NCBI GenBank assembly: GCA_030705745.1
Contig: JAUZPT010000003.1
Coordinates: 1 to 27,078, forward strand
DNA: 27,078 nucleotides
Reading direction: 5' to 3'
Source: Bacillota bacterium
GTDB taxonomy: Bacteria; Bacillota; Bacilli; Bacillales; Cytobacillaceae
The notes beneath the pieces are model-generated. The model was not told the DNA's origin and searched no databases. It saw only the letters and a program-made list of their open reading frames with translations. A program made the position numbers and the translations under genes. Below are positions 1 through 7,708 of the stretch, piece by piece (position 1 is the first letter of the stretch; every line of letters starts with the position of its first letter).

Positions 1-5
1 GAACA

Positions 6-136
6 GTTGATTGGAGCGGAAGGCGCGAAGACTCCTGCGGGAGTACGGGGCAGGGAAGACCCCGCAGGAGCCAAAGGCGACGAGGAGGCTTTCCGGCACG
101 CCCGCGGAAAGCGAAGCGACTGAAGCGCAAATCAAC
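6..136. repeat. GC-rich dispersed intergenic repeat, full-length copy
   Basis: A block of about 131 bp, much richer in GC than its surroundings, is bounded by the inverted ends GTTGATT (6-12) and AATCAAC (130-136). Inside, CTCCTGCGGG (32-41) pairs perfectly with CCCGCAGGAG (61-70), and GCTTTCCG (88-95) pairs with CGGAAAGC (105-112) around a 9-nt loop, so an RNA or single strand would fold strongly. There is no open frame with a ribosome site. From memory, elements with GGAGCGGAAGGC at one end and CGCGGAAAGCGA near the other are scattered in many copies through Bacillaceae intergenic regions. Their function is not settled. A shortened relative lies at 25887-25957. Confidence 0.75.
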
Positions 137-169
137 AAACTTATTGCATAGTTCATACCTATATTATAC

Positions 170-189
170 CAAATTACCGCGGTAGTTTG
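170..189. other. Palindrome, possible operator
   Basis: CAAATTACCGCGGTAGTTTG is an inverted repeat with a perfect 10-bp core, TACCGCGGTA (175-184), and 9 of 10 arm positions matching. It lies between the dispersed repeat and the spoVT terminator. It is not followed by a T-run, so it looks more like a protein-binding site than a terminator. The gene it would serve is not visible here. Confidence 0.35.
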
Positions 190-194
190 TTAAA

Positions 195-231
195 GAAAAA
201 AATAAAAAGCTGTCGAAAGTTTTTCGACAGC
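195..231 (-). terminator. spoVT intrinsic terminator
   Basis: A perfect 10-bp stem (209-218 with 222-231) has a 3-nt loop and, on the minus strand, is followed by a T-rich run (TTTTTATTTTTTT). It is about 75 bp after the spoVT stop codon. Confidence 0.8.
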
Positions 232-307
232 CAGACAGCTCATAGCCGCCTTTTTTTATGATATGGAAAAAATAAAATCTGAAAAAGGATCTTGCGAAAA
301 AATTGAA

Positions 308-844
308 TTAATGCTCCATTTGCTTTGCAAGAAATCCAGCTGCTGTTTCAACTGCTTTCTTTTCCACGTCACCAAGATTCCCTTCTTTTGCAACAATAAT
401 AACCGCACCAATTGGATCTCCATTGGCAATGATCGGTCCAATCGCAAACGCGGACATTGCTTCTTCACTGCCATCAATAAGAGAAAAATTTCCAATTTGA
501 TTTGAAAGAACGGAGTGGCGTTCTTGCATTGTTTTTTCTATTAATTCACTGATGTTTTTGTTTAAATAATCTTTTTTGGAACTGCCTGCAAGAGCAATAT
601 ACGTATCCCGATCACATATTAGCACCGGATTGCCAAGGCTATCATATAAAGCTTCGGCATATTCTTTTGCAAAGTCACTCAATTCGCTGATAGGAGAATA
701 TTTTTTTAATATGACTTCGCCGTCACGATCGACAAAAATTTCTAAAGGATCCCCTTCTCGAATACGTAACGTTCTTCTAATTTCTTTGGGAATAACGACT
801 CGACCCAAATCATCTATTCGACGAACAATACCAGTTGCTTTCAT
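308..844 (-). CDS. spoVT: Stage V sporulation regulator SpoVT
   Basis: Forespore DNA-binding regulator that modulates sigma-G-dependent genes. The first 50 residues form an AbrB-type swapped-hairpin DNA-binding domain (MKATGIVRRIDDLGRVVIP, then RRTLRIREGDPLEIFVD), nearly the same as the AbrB domain encoded at 20438. The remaining 125 residues are the GAF-like C-terminal domain typical of SpoVT (CDRDTYIALAGSSKKDYL, GPIIANGDPIGAVIIV). The open frame extends 7 codons upstream, but the ATG at 844 has a GGGG Shine-Dalgarno 9 nt away and gives 178 residues, the family length. It is the last gene before the dispersed repeat. A sigma-G-like promoter lies at 931-959, as expected from B. subtilis. Confidence 0.95.
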   Translation of the reverse strand: MKATGIVRRIDDLGRVVIPKEIRRTLRIREGDPLEIFVDRDGEVILKKYSPISELSDFAKEYAEALYDSLGNPVLICDRDTYIALAGSSKKDYLNKNISELIEKTMQERHSVLSNQIGNFSLIDGSEEAMSAFAIGPIIANGDPIGAVIIVAKEGNLGDVEKKAVETAAGFLAKQMEH

Positions 845-930
845 CCAATGTTGCCCCACTTTCATCTGATGATTTTTTTTGGCAATGACAAACTTTATTA
901 GAAATCACCGCCAAGCTTCAAGCTTGAACT

Positions 931-959
931 TAGTATCTTTCATATGGAAAGTTCTATAC
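931..959 (-). promoter_or_regulatory. Candidate sigma-G promoter of spoVT
   Basis: On the minus strand GTATA (955-959) is separated by 17 nt from GATACTA (931-937), one mismatch from the sigma-G -10 consensus CATNNTA. B. subtilis spoVT is sigma-G dependent. The predicted start would leave a leader of about 80 nt, with the direct repeat of AAGCTT at 913-925 near its 5' end. Confidence 0.6.
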
Positions 960-1114
960 ACATTGCTAATTTTTTTTCTTAAACGAGATAAACATTCCAA
1001 AAACGGATAAAGATACCAATTGAAATGAGCATATTAAATGAATACCCCGGGAGCTTTGTCATGAAACGTTGAATTGATTACAAAAACATTACATACATAG
1101 GAGTAACTTTTCAG

Positions 1115-1156
1115 CAGAACAGAAAAGCGTGTGAAACGAATGTTCCACACGCTTTT
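1115..1156 (-). terminator. mfd terminator
   Basis: An 11-bp perfect stem (AAAAGCGTGTG 1123-1133 with 1146-1156) and 12-nt loop lie 46 bp beyond the mfd stop. The U-run on the minus strand is short (TTTT then CTGTTC). The rest of the spoVT-mfd gap (865-1201) holds the spoVT promoter and otherwise nothing I recognise. Confidence 0.7.
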
Positions 1157-1201
1157 ATCAAAAACCGCATTATCAACAATACTTATTAATAAAACCAAGT
1201 T

Positions 1202-4200
1202 TTAATTCACCGATTTTTGGTTTGTCTTTTTTGCAGCTTTCAATCCTTTAATCAATTCAAACGTAATATTGAGCCAATGTGCTGTTTCCACCCCTTTAAT
1301 ATGGACAACGAGTTTAAAGTTTTTCCCTTCCATTCCCGGGCCTACAATTTTGCCATACGGCTGAATAAGTTTGGATACTTGTTGAAGATCAATGAAATCA
1401 GTCTCTTTTTCACCGATTAAAATAGTTACTTCCTGTTTGTTCTGCTTGATGGATTCGACACCTATTTCCTTAGCAAAAACTTTCATTTCAGCTACTAACA
1501 TTAAATAGGAAACCTCATCAGGATATTCTCCATATCGATCAATCATTTCCGCTTGCAGTTCCTCGACATCCTCAATCGTTTCAATCCCTCTAAAACGCTT
1601 GTACATTTCAATTTTTTGATGGCCGTCTTTAATATAGGCATCAGGAATATACGCATCTATTGGCAAATCGATTTCAATTGATGCCTTTTTATCTGCTTTG
1701 AAATCGCCTTTTCGTTCTTCAATTGCTTCCTTAAGCATTTGAGAATACAGGTCGAAACCGACTGAATCAATAAATCCATGTTGCTGAGCTCCCAAAAGAT
1801 TCCCGGCACCACGTATAGACAAATCTCGCATCGCAATTTTAAATCCTGATCCCAGTTCCGTAAATTCCTTGATCGCTTGCAATCGCTTGTCTGCTACTTC
1901 TGTCAGGACTTTATCTTTCCGATACGTAAAATAGGCATACGCAACACGATTGGAACGCCCTACACGTCCCCTTAATTGATAAAGCTGGGAAAGCCCCATC
2001 TTGTCTGCATCAAATACAATCAGTGTATTAACATTCGGAATGTCAACGCCGGTTTCAATAATGGTTGTGCTAACGAGGACATCAAATTCTCCAGATAAAA
2101 AGCCCAACATCACCGACTCAAGCTCATTCTCTGACATTTGCCCATGCGCATAGGTAACCCGAGCATCAGGCACAAGCGCAGAAATTTCTTCTGCTTTGCG
2201 TTCAATATCCTCCACCCGGTTATACAAAAAGTAAATCTGACCATCGCGAGCCAACTCCCGCTCAATCGCTTCCCGCACAAGTGCACCGTTATACTCCATT
2301 ACATATGTTTGAATTGGAAAACGATTTTCCGGTGGAGTTTCGATGACAGACAAATCCCTCACTCCGAGCATTGACATGTGCAATGTTCTCGGGATAGGGG
2401 TTGCTGTCAATGTCAGTACATCAACATTTGTTTTCAACTGCTTAATTTTTTCTTTATGCGTGACTCCAAATCTCTGTTCTTCGTCAATGATTAATAACCC
2501 TAAATCATGGTAGACTACGTCTTTCGATAGTATCCGATGCGTTCCAACCACGATATCGACCGTACCTGCCTTTAAGCCCTTCAGCGTTTCCGTTTGCTGT
2601 TTTTTTGATCTAAAACGGCTCAGTAAGCCGATATTAATCGGGTAATCCTGAAATCTTTCCCGCATCGTTTCAAAATGCTGCTGTGCCAAAATCGTTGTCG
2701 GCACAAGGAATGCGACTTGTTTTCCATCAGCAATCGCTTTAAATGCTGCACGGATCGCCACTTCCGTTTTTCCATACCCTACATCGCCGCAAAGCAGACG
2801 GTCCATTGGACGAGATTTTTCCATATCAACTTTAATTTCATGAATGGAACGGAGTTGGTCTTCCGTTTCCTGATAAGGAAACGCAGTTTCAAATTCACGC
2901 TGCATGTCGCCATCTGGTGAAAAAGAATAACCTACTGCCGCTTCTCGCTCCGCATAAAGCTTGATTAAATCATCAGCAATATCCTGGACAGATGAATAAA
3001 CCTTCTTTTTAACCTTCTTCCAGTCGGTTCCACCCAATTTATATATTTTCGGCTCTTTTCCCTCTGAGCCGACAAATTTCTGGACAAGATCAAATTGATC
3101 AACTGGCACATACAGCTTATCGGTACCTTGATAACGTATATGAAGATAGTCTTTATGCAGCCCATTGATCTCCAGCGTTTCAATACCCAAGTATTTTCCG
3201 ATCCCATGATTGACATGGACCACGTAGTCTCCTATTTTCAGCTCAGAATAGCTTTTAATTCTCTCGGCATTTGAAAGTTTTTGACGGCGCGTCGAGGATT
3301 TCTTTACTTTTTTGTTGAAAAGTTCTTCTTCCGTTATGACCGCTATTTTCTGAAGAGAAAACTCGAAGCCTGATTGCAGGCTTCCTTTCATGATTTGTAC
3401 GTGTCCGGGAAGCAGTTGGCCGTTTTCAGGTAAAGAAACTGCCTCGATTTCATAATCAGCGAGCACTCGTACTAATTTATTAATCCTTTCGTCGTCGGGT
3501 CCGAGAAGTATAATGGAATAATGGCCTTTTTTCCAACGATCCACTTCCGCTTTCAGCAAATGCATTTGCCCGTGGAAATTTTGCATCGGCTTACAAGAAA
3601 AATTAATGATGTTCTGCGGATTTGTATTGGCTACATGTCGGAGAAAAAGCGACATATATAGTACAGGAAATGCTTTATTTTGCATTAAATTGGGCAACTC
3701 ATGTGAAATGTGCAAATCATGAATAATTTGTCCTTCGCCTAGTAGGGAAGTGTACCACTCCGCTTCTTCCTTTTTTAGCGAATCGTCCATTTCTTGCACC
3801 CTGCTAATCTCATCTATGAAAACAAGTCCATTTTTTGGAAGGTAGTCTAGCAAACTACTAGGCTTATCGTAAGCGATTGACAAGTATTTAAATATTTGAT
3901 CAGGTTTGATGCCGTTTTTAAGGCGGTCAAGTTCAAACCCAATATTCTGGGCAAGGCTTATCTTTTCCTTTTCGTTTTTTAACTTTTTCAAACTTGTGGA
4001 AAGGCCCTGTTGCAATCTTTCAATACTGCGACTAAATTCTTCTTGTTCAAAAGGTGTTTCACTTGCAGGACCAATGGATATTTGGTTCACTTTATCCTTC
4101 GAACGTTGATTTTCTAGGGAAAAGGATCGAATCGATTCGATTTCTGTATCAAATAATTCAATCCTGACCGGAGATGATTCTGTTAGAGGATAGATGTCAA

Positions 4201-4741
4201 TAATGCCTCCTCTGACACTAAATTCACCCGGTGTGGATACCATTTCAGCTCGAAGGTAGCCCATCTTTACCAACTTCACCAACAGTTCATTCACATTTAA
4301 ATCTTCACCGGTTTTCAGGGTAATCTGAAACCGGCTCCATAATTCTTTAGGTGGTATGATTTTTCTAAGACCCGCCATCGGTACGATGAGAATGCCACTT
4401 TGATTTTTAGTCCAATGGTTTAAAGCTTCAATTCTTTGGGCTTTCAATTCTGGACTGGCTATACTCATTTCTGCTGCAATCAATTCATTGGCAGGATATA
4501 GAAATACTTCGTCATCACTTACTAGATTAACAAAATCATCGTATAGTTTTTGAGCTTGTAATAAATTGTGCGTGACTAGCAAGATAGGCCGTTTCAATTG
4601 TTGATAAATAGAAGATATAAGAACCGTTCTTGCGGAGCCTGACAATCCGGCAATCAGCTGCTCCTTTAAGCCTTCCTGTATGCCGGCCAGAATCGAACGG
4701 GTATCGTCAAGTTGAAGAAAATGTGTTTTAAGACCTTTCAA
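1202..4741 (-). CDS. mfd: Transcription-repair coupling factor Mfd
   Basis: DNA translocase that removes RNA polymerase stalled at lesions and recruits UvrA. Visible in order: a UvrB-like N-terminal module (LSGSARTVLISS, YPANELIAAEMS, SPELKAQRIEAL, VSTPGEFSVRGGIIDIYP), a CarD-type polymerase-interacting domain (KIGDYVVHVNHGIGKYLGIE), a superfamily 2 helicase core with Walker A GDVGYGKTE, DEEQ box and TATPIPRTL, RecG-like translocation motifs (QLRGRVGRS) and a C-terminal TRCF domain. The longest frame begins at 4807 inside a hairpin without a ribosome site. TTG at 4741 follows AAAGGGGGA by 6 nt and gives 1179 residues, against about 1177 in B. subtilis, so I take TTG as the start. Confidence 0.95.
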   Translation of the reverse strand: MKGLKTHFLQLDDTRSILAGIQEGLKEQLIAGLSGSARTVLISSIYQQLKRPILLVTHNLLQAQKLYDDFVNLVSDDEVFLYPANELIAAEMSIASPELKAQRIEALNHWTKNQSGILIVPMAGLRKIIPPKELWSRFQITLKTGEDLNVNELLVKLVKMGYLRAEMVSTPGEFSVRGGIIDIYPLTESSPVRIELFDTEIESIRSFSLENQRSKDKVNQISIGPASETPFEQEEFSRSIERLQQGLSTSLKKLKNEKEKISLAQNIGFELDRLKNGIKPDQIFKYLSIAYDKPSSLLDYLPKNGLVFIDEISRVQEMDDSLKKEEAEWYTSLLGEGQIIHDLHISHELPNLMQNKAFPVLYMSLFLRHVANTNPQNIINFSCKPMQNFHGQMHLLKAEVDRWKKGHYSIILLGPDDERINKLVRVLADYEIEAVSLPENGQLLPGHVQIMKGSLQSGFEFSLQKIAVITEEELFNKKVKKSSTRRQKLSNAERIKSYSELKIGDYVVHVNHGIGKYLGIETLEINGLHKDYLHIRYQGTDKLYVPVDQFDLVQKFVGSEGKEPKIYKLGGTDWKKVKKKVYSSVQDIADDLIKLYAEREAAVGYSFSPDGDMQREFETAFPYQETEDQLRSIHEIKVDMEKSRPMDRLLCGDVGYGKTEVAIRAAFKAIADGKQVAFLVPTTILAQQHFETMRERFQDYPINIGLLSRFRSKKQQTETLKGLKAGTVDIVVGTHRILSKDVVYHDLGLLIIDEEQRFGVTHKEKIKQLKTNVDVLTLTATPIPRTLHMSMLGVRDLSVIETPPENRFPIQTYVMEYNGALVREAIERELARDGQIYFLYNRVEDIERKAEEISALVPDARVTYAHGQMSENELESVMLGFLSGEFDVLVSTTIIETGVDIPNVNTLIVFDADKMGLSQLYQLRGRVGRSNRVAYAYFTYRKDKVLTEVADKRLQAIKEFTELGSGFKIAMRDLSIRGAGNLLGAQQHGFIDSVGFDLYSQMLKEAIEERKGDFKADKKASIEIDLPIDAYIPDAYIKDGHQKIEMYKRFRGIETIEDVEELQAEMIDRYGEYPDEVSYLMLVAEMKVFAKEIGVESIKQNKQEVTILIGEKETDFIDLQQVSKLIQPYGKIVGPGMEGKNFKLVVHIKGVETAHWLNITFELIKGLKAAKKTNQKSVN

Positions 4742-4799
4742 AGTCAGTCCCCCTTTCACGAAATGCTGAAGCGCCTTGAACAGCCCCGACAAACGCCTT

Positions 4800-4856
4800 A
4801 GGAACAAGCAAAAAACGCTTGTTCCTGCGATAATTATTCTAAGGAGTTTCCCTTAG
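4800..4856. other. Two hairpins in the mfd leader
   Basis: AGGAACAAGC (4800-4809) pairs perfectly with 4817-4826; on the minus strand its loop carries the run GTTTTTT. A second stem, CTAAGG (4839-4844) with 4851-4856, is immediately adjacent. Neither has a T-run after the stem in the minus direction. With the fin terminator they make three hairpins in about 120 bp between fin and mfd. Confidence 0.55.
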
Positions 4857-4884
4857 TGCAAGCGCCTTCAAGGCTGTCGAAAAT

Positions 4885-4921
4885 AAGAAATAGAAAAATG
4901 CTTTGGAGTTCCTTCCAAAGC
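4885..4921 (-). terminator. fin terminator
   Basis: GCTTTGGA (4900-4907) pairs with 4914-4921 and is followed on the minus strand by ATTTTTCTATTTC. It lies 3 bp after the fin stop codon. Confidence 0.7.
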
Positions 4922-4924
4922 TTT

Positions 4925-5155
4925 TTAATGAATAAGGAAATCGTATTGATGATAGTCAGGGTTCCTGTCCAATGTTTCCTGGCAATCTTCACAAATGGAT
5001 GTGACATGGATCTCGCCCGCTGGATCAAACGACACCATTTCCTGCCGTTCAGTCTCCGATAGCTTATGAAGACCAATCGCCTCACTATGAATTGAAATAC
5101 GATCGATTGAGCCCATGTTCATCCCACAATGACGGCAATGGTAATGTATGGCCAC
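4925..5155 (-). CDS. fin: Anti-sigma-F factor Fin
   Basis: Small zinc-ribbon protein (YabK) that in B. subtilis inhibits sigma-F in the forespore and helps the switch to sigma-G. It has 76 residues with two cysteine pairs, C7/C10 (CRHC) and C55/C58 (CEDC), and the family ending CQETLDRNPDYHQYDFLI. The start is GTG at 5155, after a GGGGGG Shine-Dalgarno. A sigma-F-like promoter is found at 5189-5218. It sits between pth and mfd as in B. subtilis, with its own terminator. Confidence 0.92.
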   Translation of the reverse strand: MAIHYHCRHCGMNMGSIDRISIHSEAIGLHKLSETERQEMVSFDPAGEIHVTSICEDCQETLDRNPDYHQYDFLIH

Positions 5156-5188
5156 GCCTGTCCCCCCTATTTAAGCATTCTTAGTAAT

Positions 5189-5218
5189 TATTATTCACTT
5201 AATTTGGGGGTTTTATTC
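5189..5218 (-). promoter_or_regulatory. Candidate sigma-F promoter of fin
   Basis: On the minus strand GAATA (5214-5218) and GTGAATAATA (5189-5198) are separated by 15 nt. The -10 matches GGNNANANTR except for its second G. fin is known to be sigma-F/sigma-G transcribed, which supports an otherwise weak match. Confidence 0.4.
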
Positions 5219-5261
5219 AGATTGTTTTATTGTATGAACGGGAAATCCTTTCGATGATTTT

Positions 5262-5822
5262 TTATTGATTAAATTCGTTCATGACCTGTAGAAACGGCCG
5301 TTCCAGCCAAGCCTCAGACGCCTCCGCACTTCTTCTGACAGCTTCAAGGATAATCGGCTGCTCATCCTTGTGAAAATCGCCAAGAACGTAATCTGGCACG
5401 CTCATTCCGTTTACAGGGCGATCAATCCCAATACGAATTCTATTAAATTGCTGCGAACCGGTATGTGCAACAGTCGATTTGATCCCATTGTGCCCGCCAG
5501 CACTACCCTTTTGGCGCAGCCTGATTTTCCCGACAGGCAAATCAAGATCGTCATAAATGACGAGTAAATCTTCCAAATCAAGATCATAGTAATCCATGAC
5601 AGCACGAATCGATTCACCAGATAAATTCATATATGTAAGTGGCTTCAGCAAAATGACCTTCTCACCTTTATAATGTCCTATACCGTAAACACCCTTAAAT
5701 TTTGTTTGATCCAATGGAATATTCAAACGGTTGGACAACTCGCTAATTACTTCGAAGCCTACATTATGCCTCGTTTTTGCATATTGCTTACCCGGATTCC
5801 CCAAGCCAACGATTAATTTCAC
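5262..5822 (-). CDS. pth: Peptidyl-tRNA hydrolase
   Basis: Releases tRNA from peptidyl-tRNA that drops off the ribosome (SpoVC in B. subtilis). The family signature is intact: [18 protein letters not shown] with the catalytic His, [10 protein letters not shown], the catalytic Asp in [15 protein letters not shown], and [11 protein letters not shown]. The longest frame begins with GTG at 5831, with a GGGG directly abutting. The GTG at 5822 has GGGGTG 6 nt upstream and yields the family-typical N-terminus [11 protein letters not shown] and 186 residues, so I prefer it. Confidence 0.95.
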   Translation of the reverse strand: MKLIVGLGNPGKQYAKTRHNVGFEVISELSNRLNIPLDQTKFKGVYGIGHYKGEKVILLKPLTYMNLSGESIRAVMDYYDLDLEDLLVIYDDLDLPVGKIRLRQKGSAGGHNGIKSTVAHTGSQQFNRIRIGIDRPVNGMSVPDYVLGDFHKDEQPIILEAVRRSAEASEAWLERPFLQVMNEFNQ

Positions 5823-5892
5823 CTTTTTCACCCCAGAACATCATCAGTCACGTAGTCATTATTATGATACGATAGTTTTTTATAAATGAGAA

Positions 5893-5924
5893 CTGCAAAA
5901 GACGTAACCTCATGAGGCTACGTC
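5893..5924 (-). terminator. ctc terminator
   Basis: An 11-bp stem on the minus strand (5901-5911 with 5914-5924, one G-U pair) with a 2-nt central gap is followed by TTTTGC. It is 11 bp past the ctc stop. The plus-strand version has an A-C mismatch, so it acts best for ctc. Confidence 0.7.
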
Positions 5925-5935
5925 CGTTTTTCTGA

Positions 5936-6562
5936 TCAGTTGGATGTTTCTCTTCCCTCAGCGTTTTCAGGAGTGCCGCCATCCTGCTGTTCGCCGGAGT
6001 TAATTTCCTCTTCTTGTCTAGGAGGCAAAATCGAAGCGATTACTTCGTCTTCCTCATGATTGATCGTATAATCTCCCGCAGATTTTAAATCGGCGATCGT
6101 GATGGTTTCGCCCACCTGCAGGTTCGTTACATCGACCTCAATGACTTGAGGGATATTGTCCGGAGTTGAAGTGATAGATAACTGATGGAACGACTGTTGC
6201 ATAACGCCTCCATCCTTCACCCCTGCACTATCGCCCACTAGAGAGAGAATTACATCCACCGTTAACTTGGATGACTTATCTACAGCTAAAAAGTCTGCAT
6301 GAATAAACTCATGTTTGATACAATCCTGTTGGTAGTCCGCTAAAATGACATCATGTTTACTGCCATCGACATCGAGAGAAATGACTCCATTTCTTCCCAC
6401 GGAACGAATAGTTTTTAACAAATCCGCAGAATTGATCGAAACAGGCTTGCTTTCCAGCTTCGCTCCATAGATTACAGCCGGAATGCTGCCGTTTCCTCTG
6501 ATTTTTTTCAATGCCGATCTTTGGATCTCTTTGCGTTCAGTTGCTTGAAGTACAGTAGTCAT
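5936..6562 (-). CDS. ctc: General stress protein Ctc, bL25-type ribosomal protein
   Basis: The 208-residue long form of ribosomal protein bL25 (RplY/TL5/Ctc), which binds 5S rRNA. Residues 1-95 are the 5S-binding bL25 domain (RSALKKIRGNGSIPAVIYG, HADFLAV). Residues 96-185 are the TL5/Ctc C-terminal beta domain (VGDSAGVKDGGVMQQ, DLKSAGDYTINHEEDEVIASILPP). The last 25 residues are an acidic, disordered tail. ATG at 6562 follows GGAAGGGG by 7 nt. A strong sigma-B-type promoter sits 48 bp upstream, matching its known stress induction in B. subtilis. Confidence 0.95.
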   Translation of the reverse strand: MTTVLQATERKEIQRSALKKIRGNGSIPAVIYGAKLESKPVSINSADLLKTIRSVGRNGVISLDVDGSKHDVILADYQQDCIKHEFIHADFLAVDKSSKLTVDVILSLVGDSAGVKDGGVMQQSFHQLSITSTPDNIPQVIEVDVTNLQVGETITIADLKSAGDYTINHEEDEVIASILPPRQEEEINSGEQQDGGTPENAEGRETSN

Positions 6563-6609
6563 GATTTGTCCCCTTCCTATTTATGTTCAAAAACTGCCTA
6601 TATAAAAAA

Positions 6610-6635
6610 ATGCCCTAAAATAGGAAGGTCTAAAC
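6610..6635 (-). promoter_or_regulatory. Sigma-B promoter of ctc
   Basis: On the minus strand GTTTAG (6630-6635), 14 nt, GGGCAT (6610-6615): each hexamer is one mismatch from the sigma-B consensus GTTTAA / GGGTAT, with exact spacing. ctc is a classic sigma-B gene, so general stress control is likely conserved. Confidence 0.8.
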
Positions 6636-6671
6636 GCACAAGTTCAAATCAATGGTTATTTCCGATAGAAC

Positions 6672-6716
6672 AGAAAAAGGAAGGCTTGATACAGATAGGT
6701 TTCAAGCTCCCTTTTC
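6672..6716 (-). terminator. prs terminator
   Basis: GCTTGA/TCAAGC (6684-6689 with 6702-6707) is extended by AAGGGA against TTCCTT with one bulge, and is followed by TTTTTC on the minus strand. It separates prs from the ctc promoter. Confidence 0.65.
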
Positions 6717-6729
6717 CCATTATTTACTA

Positions 6730-7686
6730 TCAATCAAACAGAGTACTTACCGACTGTTCTTCATGGACGCGGATAATCGCTTCACCAATTAATGGTGCCA
6801 CAGAAAGATGGACAATTTTTTCGCTTCTTTTTTCTTCTGGAAGGTCGATTGAATTCGTAACAACCAACTCTTTAATTTTAGAGTTTTCAATCCGTTCAAT
6901 TGCTGGTCCTGACAATACTGGATGCGTACAGCAAGCATAAACCTCGAAGGCACCATTCTCAACTAATGCGTTTGCAGCAAGCGTGATGGTTCCAGCTGTA
7001 TCAATGATGTCATCGATTAAAATGGCAACTTTCCCTTCAATATTACCAACAATGTTCATGACTTCAGCTACATTCGGTTTCGGCCGGCGTTTGTCGATAA
7101 TGGCAATTGGAGCCTTTAATCGCTCTGCCATTTTCCGCGCACGCGTCACACCACCGTGGTCAGGAGAGACAATGACAAGATCACCGTTAAATTCTTTACC
7201 TTTAAAGTACTCAGATAAAATTGGAACACCCATTAAATGGTCAATCGGAATATCGAAAAAGCCTTGGATTTGCGGTGCATGAAGATCCAGCGTGATGACA
7301 CGAGTCGCTCCAGCTGTTTCAAGCAAATTTGCAACAAGCTTCGCCGTAATTGGCTCACGTGCGCGCGCTTTACGATCCTGACGGGCATAACCGTAGTAAG
7401 GCATAACGATATTGATTGTTTTGGCTGATGCACGCTTTAATGCGTCGATCATGATCAACAGTTCCATGATGTTTTCATTTACAGGAAAGCCGGTTGACTG
7501 GATAACGAAAACATCGCAGCCGCGAATACTTTCTTCAATATTAATCTGAATCTCTCCATCGCTAAAGCGTGTAACGGAACACTGCCCTAATTCCACTCCA
7601 ATTACCTTCGCAATTTCCTCTGCAAGCGGATAGTTTGAGTTGAGACTGAAAACCTTTAAATTTGGATCTAAGTATTGATTCGACAT
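6730..7686 (-). CDS. prs: Ribose-phosphate pyrophosphokinase
   Basis: Makes PRPP from ribose 5-phosphate and ATP for purine, pyrimidine, His, Trp and NAD synthesis. The 318 residues show class I PRS marks: [16 protein letters not shown], the catalytic flexible loop [38 protein letters not shown], and the PRPP-binding loop [15 protein letters not shown]. It starts 22 bp after glmU with an intervening GGAGGG ribosome site, so it is probably cotranscribed with glmU. PRPP is also the effector read by PurR, encoded upstream in the same block. Confidence 0.97.
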   Translation of the reverse strand: MSNQYLDPNLKVFSLNSNYPLAEEIAKVIGVELGQCSVTRFSDGEIQINIEESIRGCDVFVIQSTGFPVNENIMELLIMIDALKRASAKTINIVMPYYGYARQDRKARAREPITAKLVANLLETAGATRVITLDLHAPQIQGFFDIPIDHLMGVPILSEYFKGKEFNGDLVIVSPDHGGVTRARKMAERLKAPIAIIDKRRPKPNVAEVMNIVGNIEGKVAILIDDIIDTAGTITLAANALVENGAFEVYACCTHPVLSGPAIERIENSKIKELVVTNSIDLPEEKRSEKIVHLSVAPLIGEAIIRVHEEQSVSTLFD

Positions 7687-7708
7687 GATGGCCCTCCAAT
7701 AGTTTCGC

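Noticed and set aside
6..136. Repeat as a CRISPR or insertion-sequence end
   Set aside because: There is no regular array of spacers and no transposase nearby; the two copies are 25 kb apart.
1000..1120. Possible short gene or extra promoter between spoVT and mfd
   Set aside because: No open frame with a ribosome site and no convincing promoter besides the spoVT sigma-G candidate; only a CCCGGG palindrome stands out.
6521..6940. Plus-strand open frame of 139 codons across ctc and prs
   Set aside because: It is a shadow of two well-supported genes plus their terminator and the sigma-B promoter; no ribosome site.
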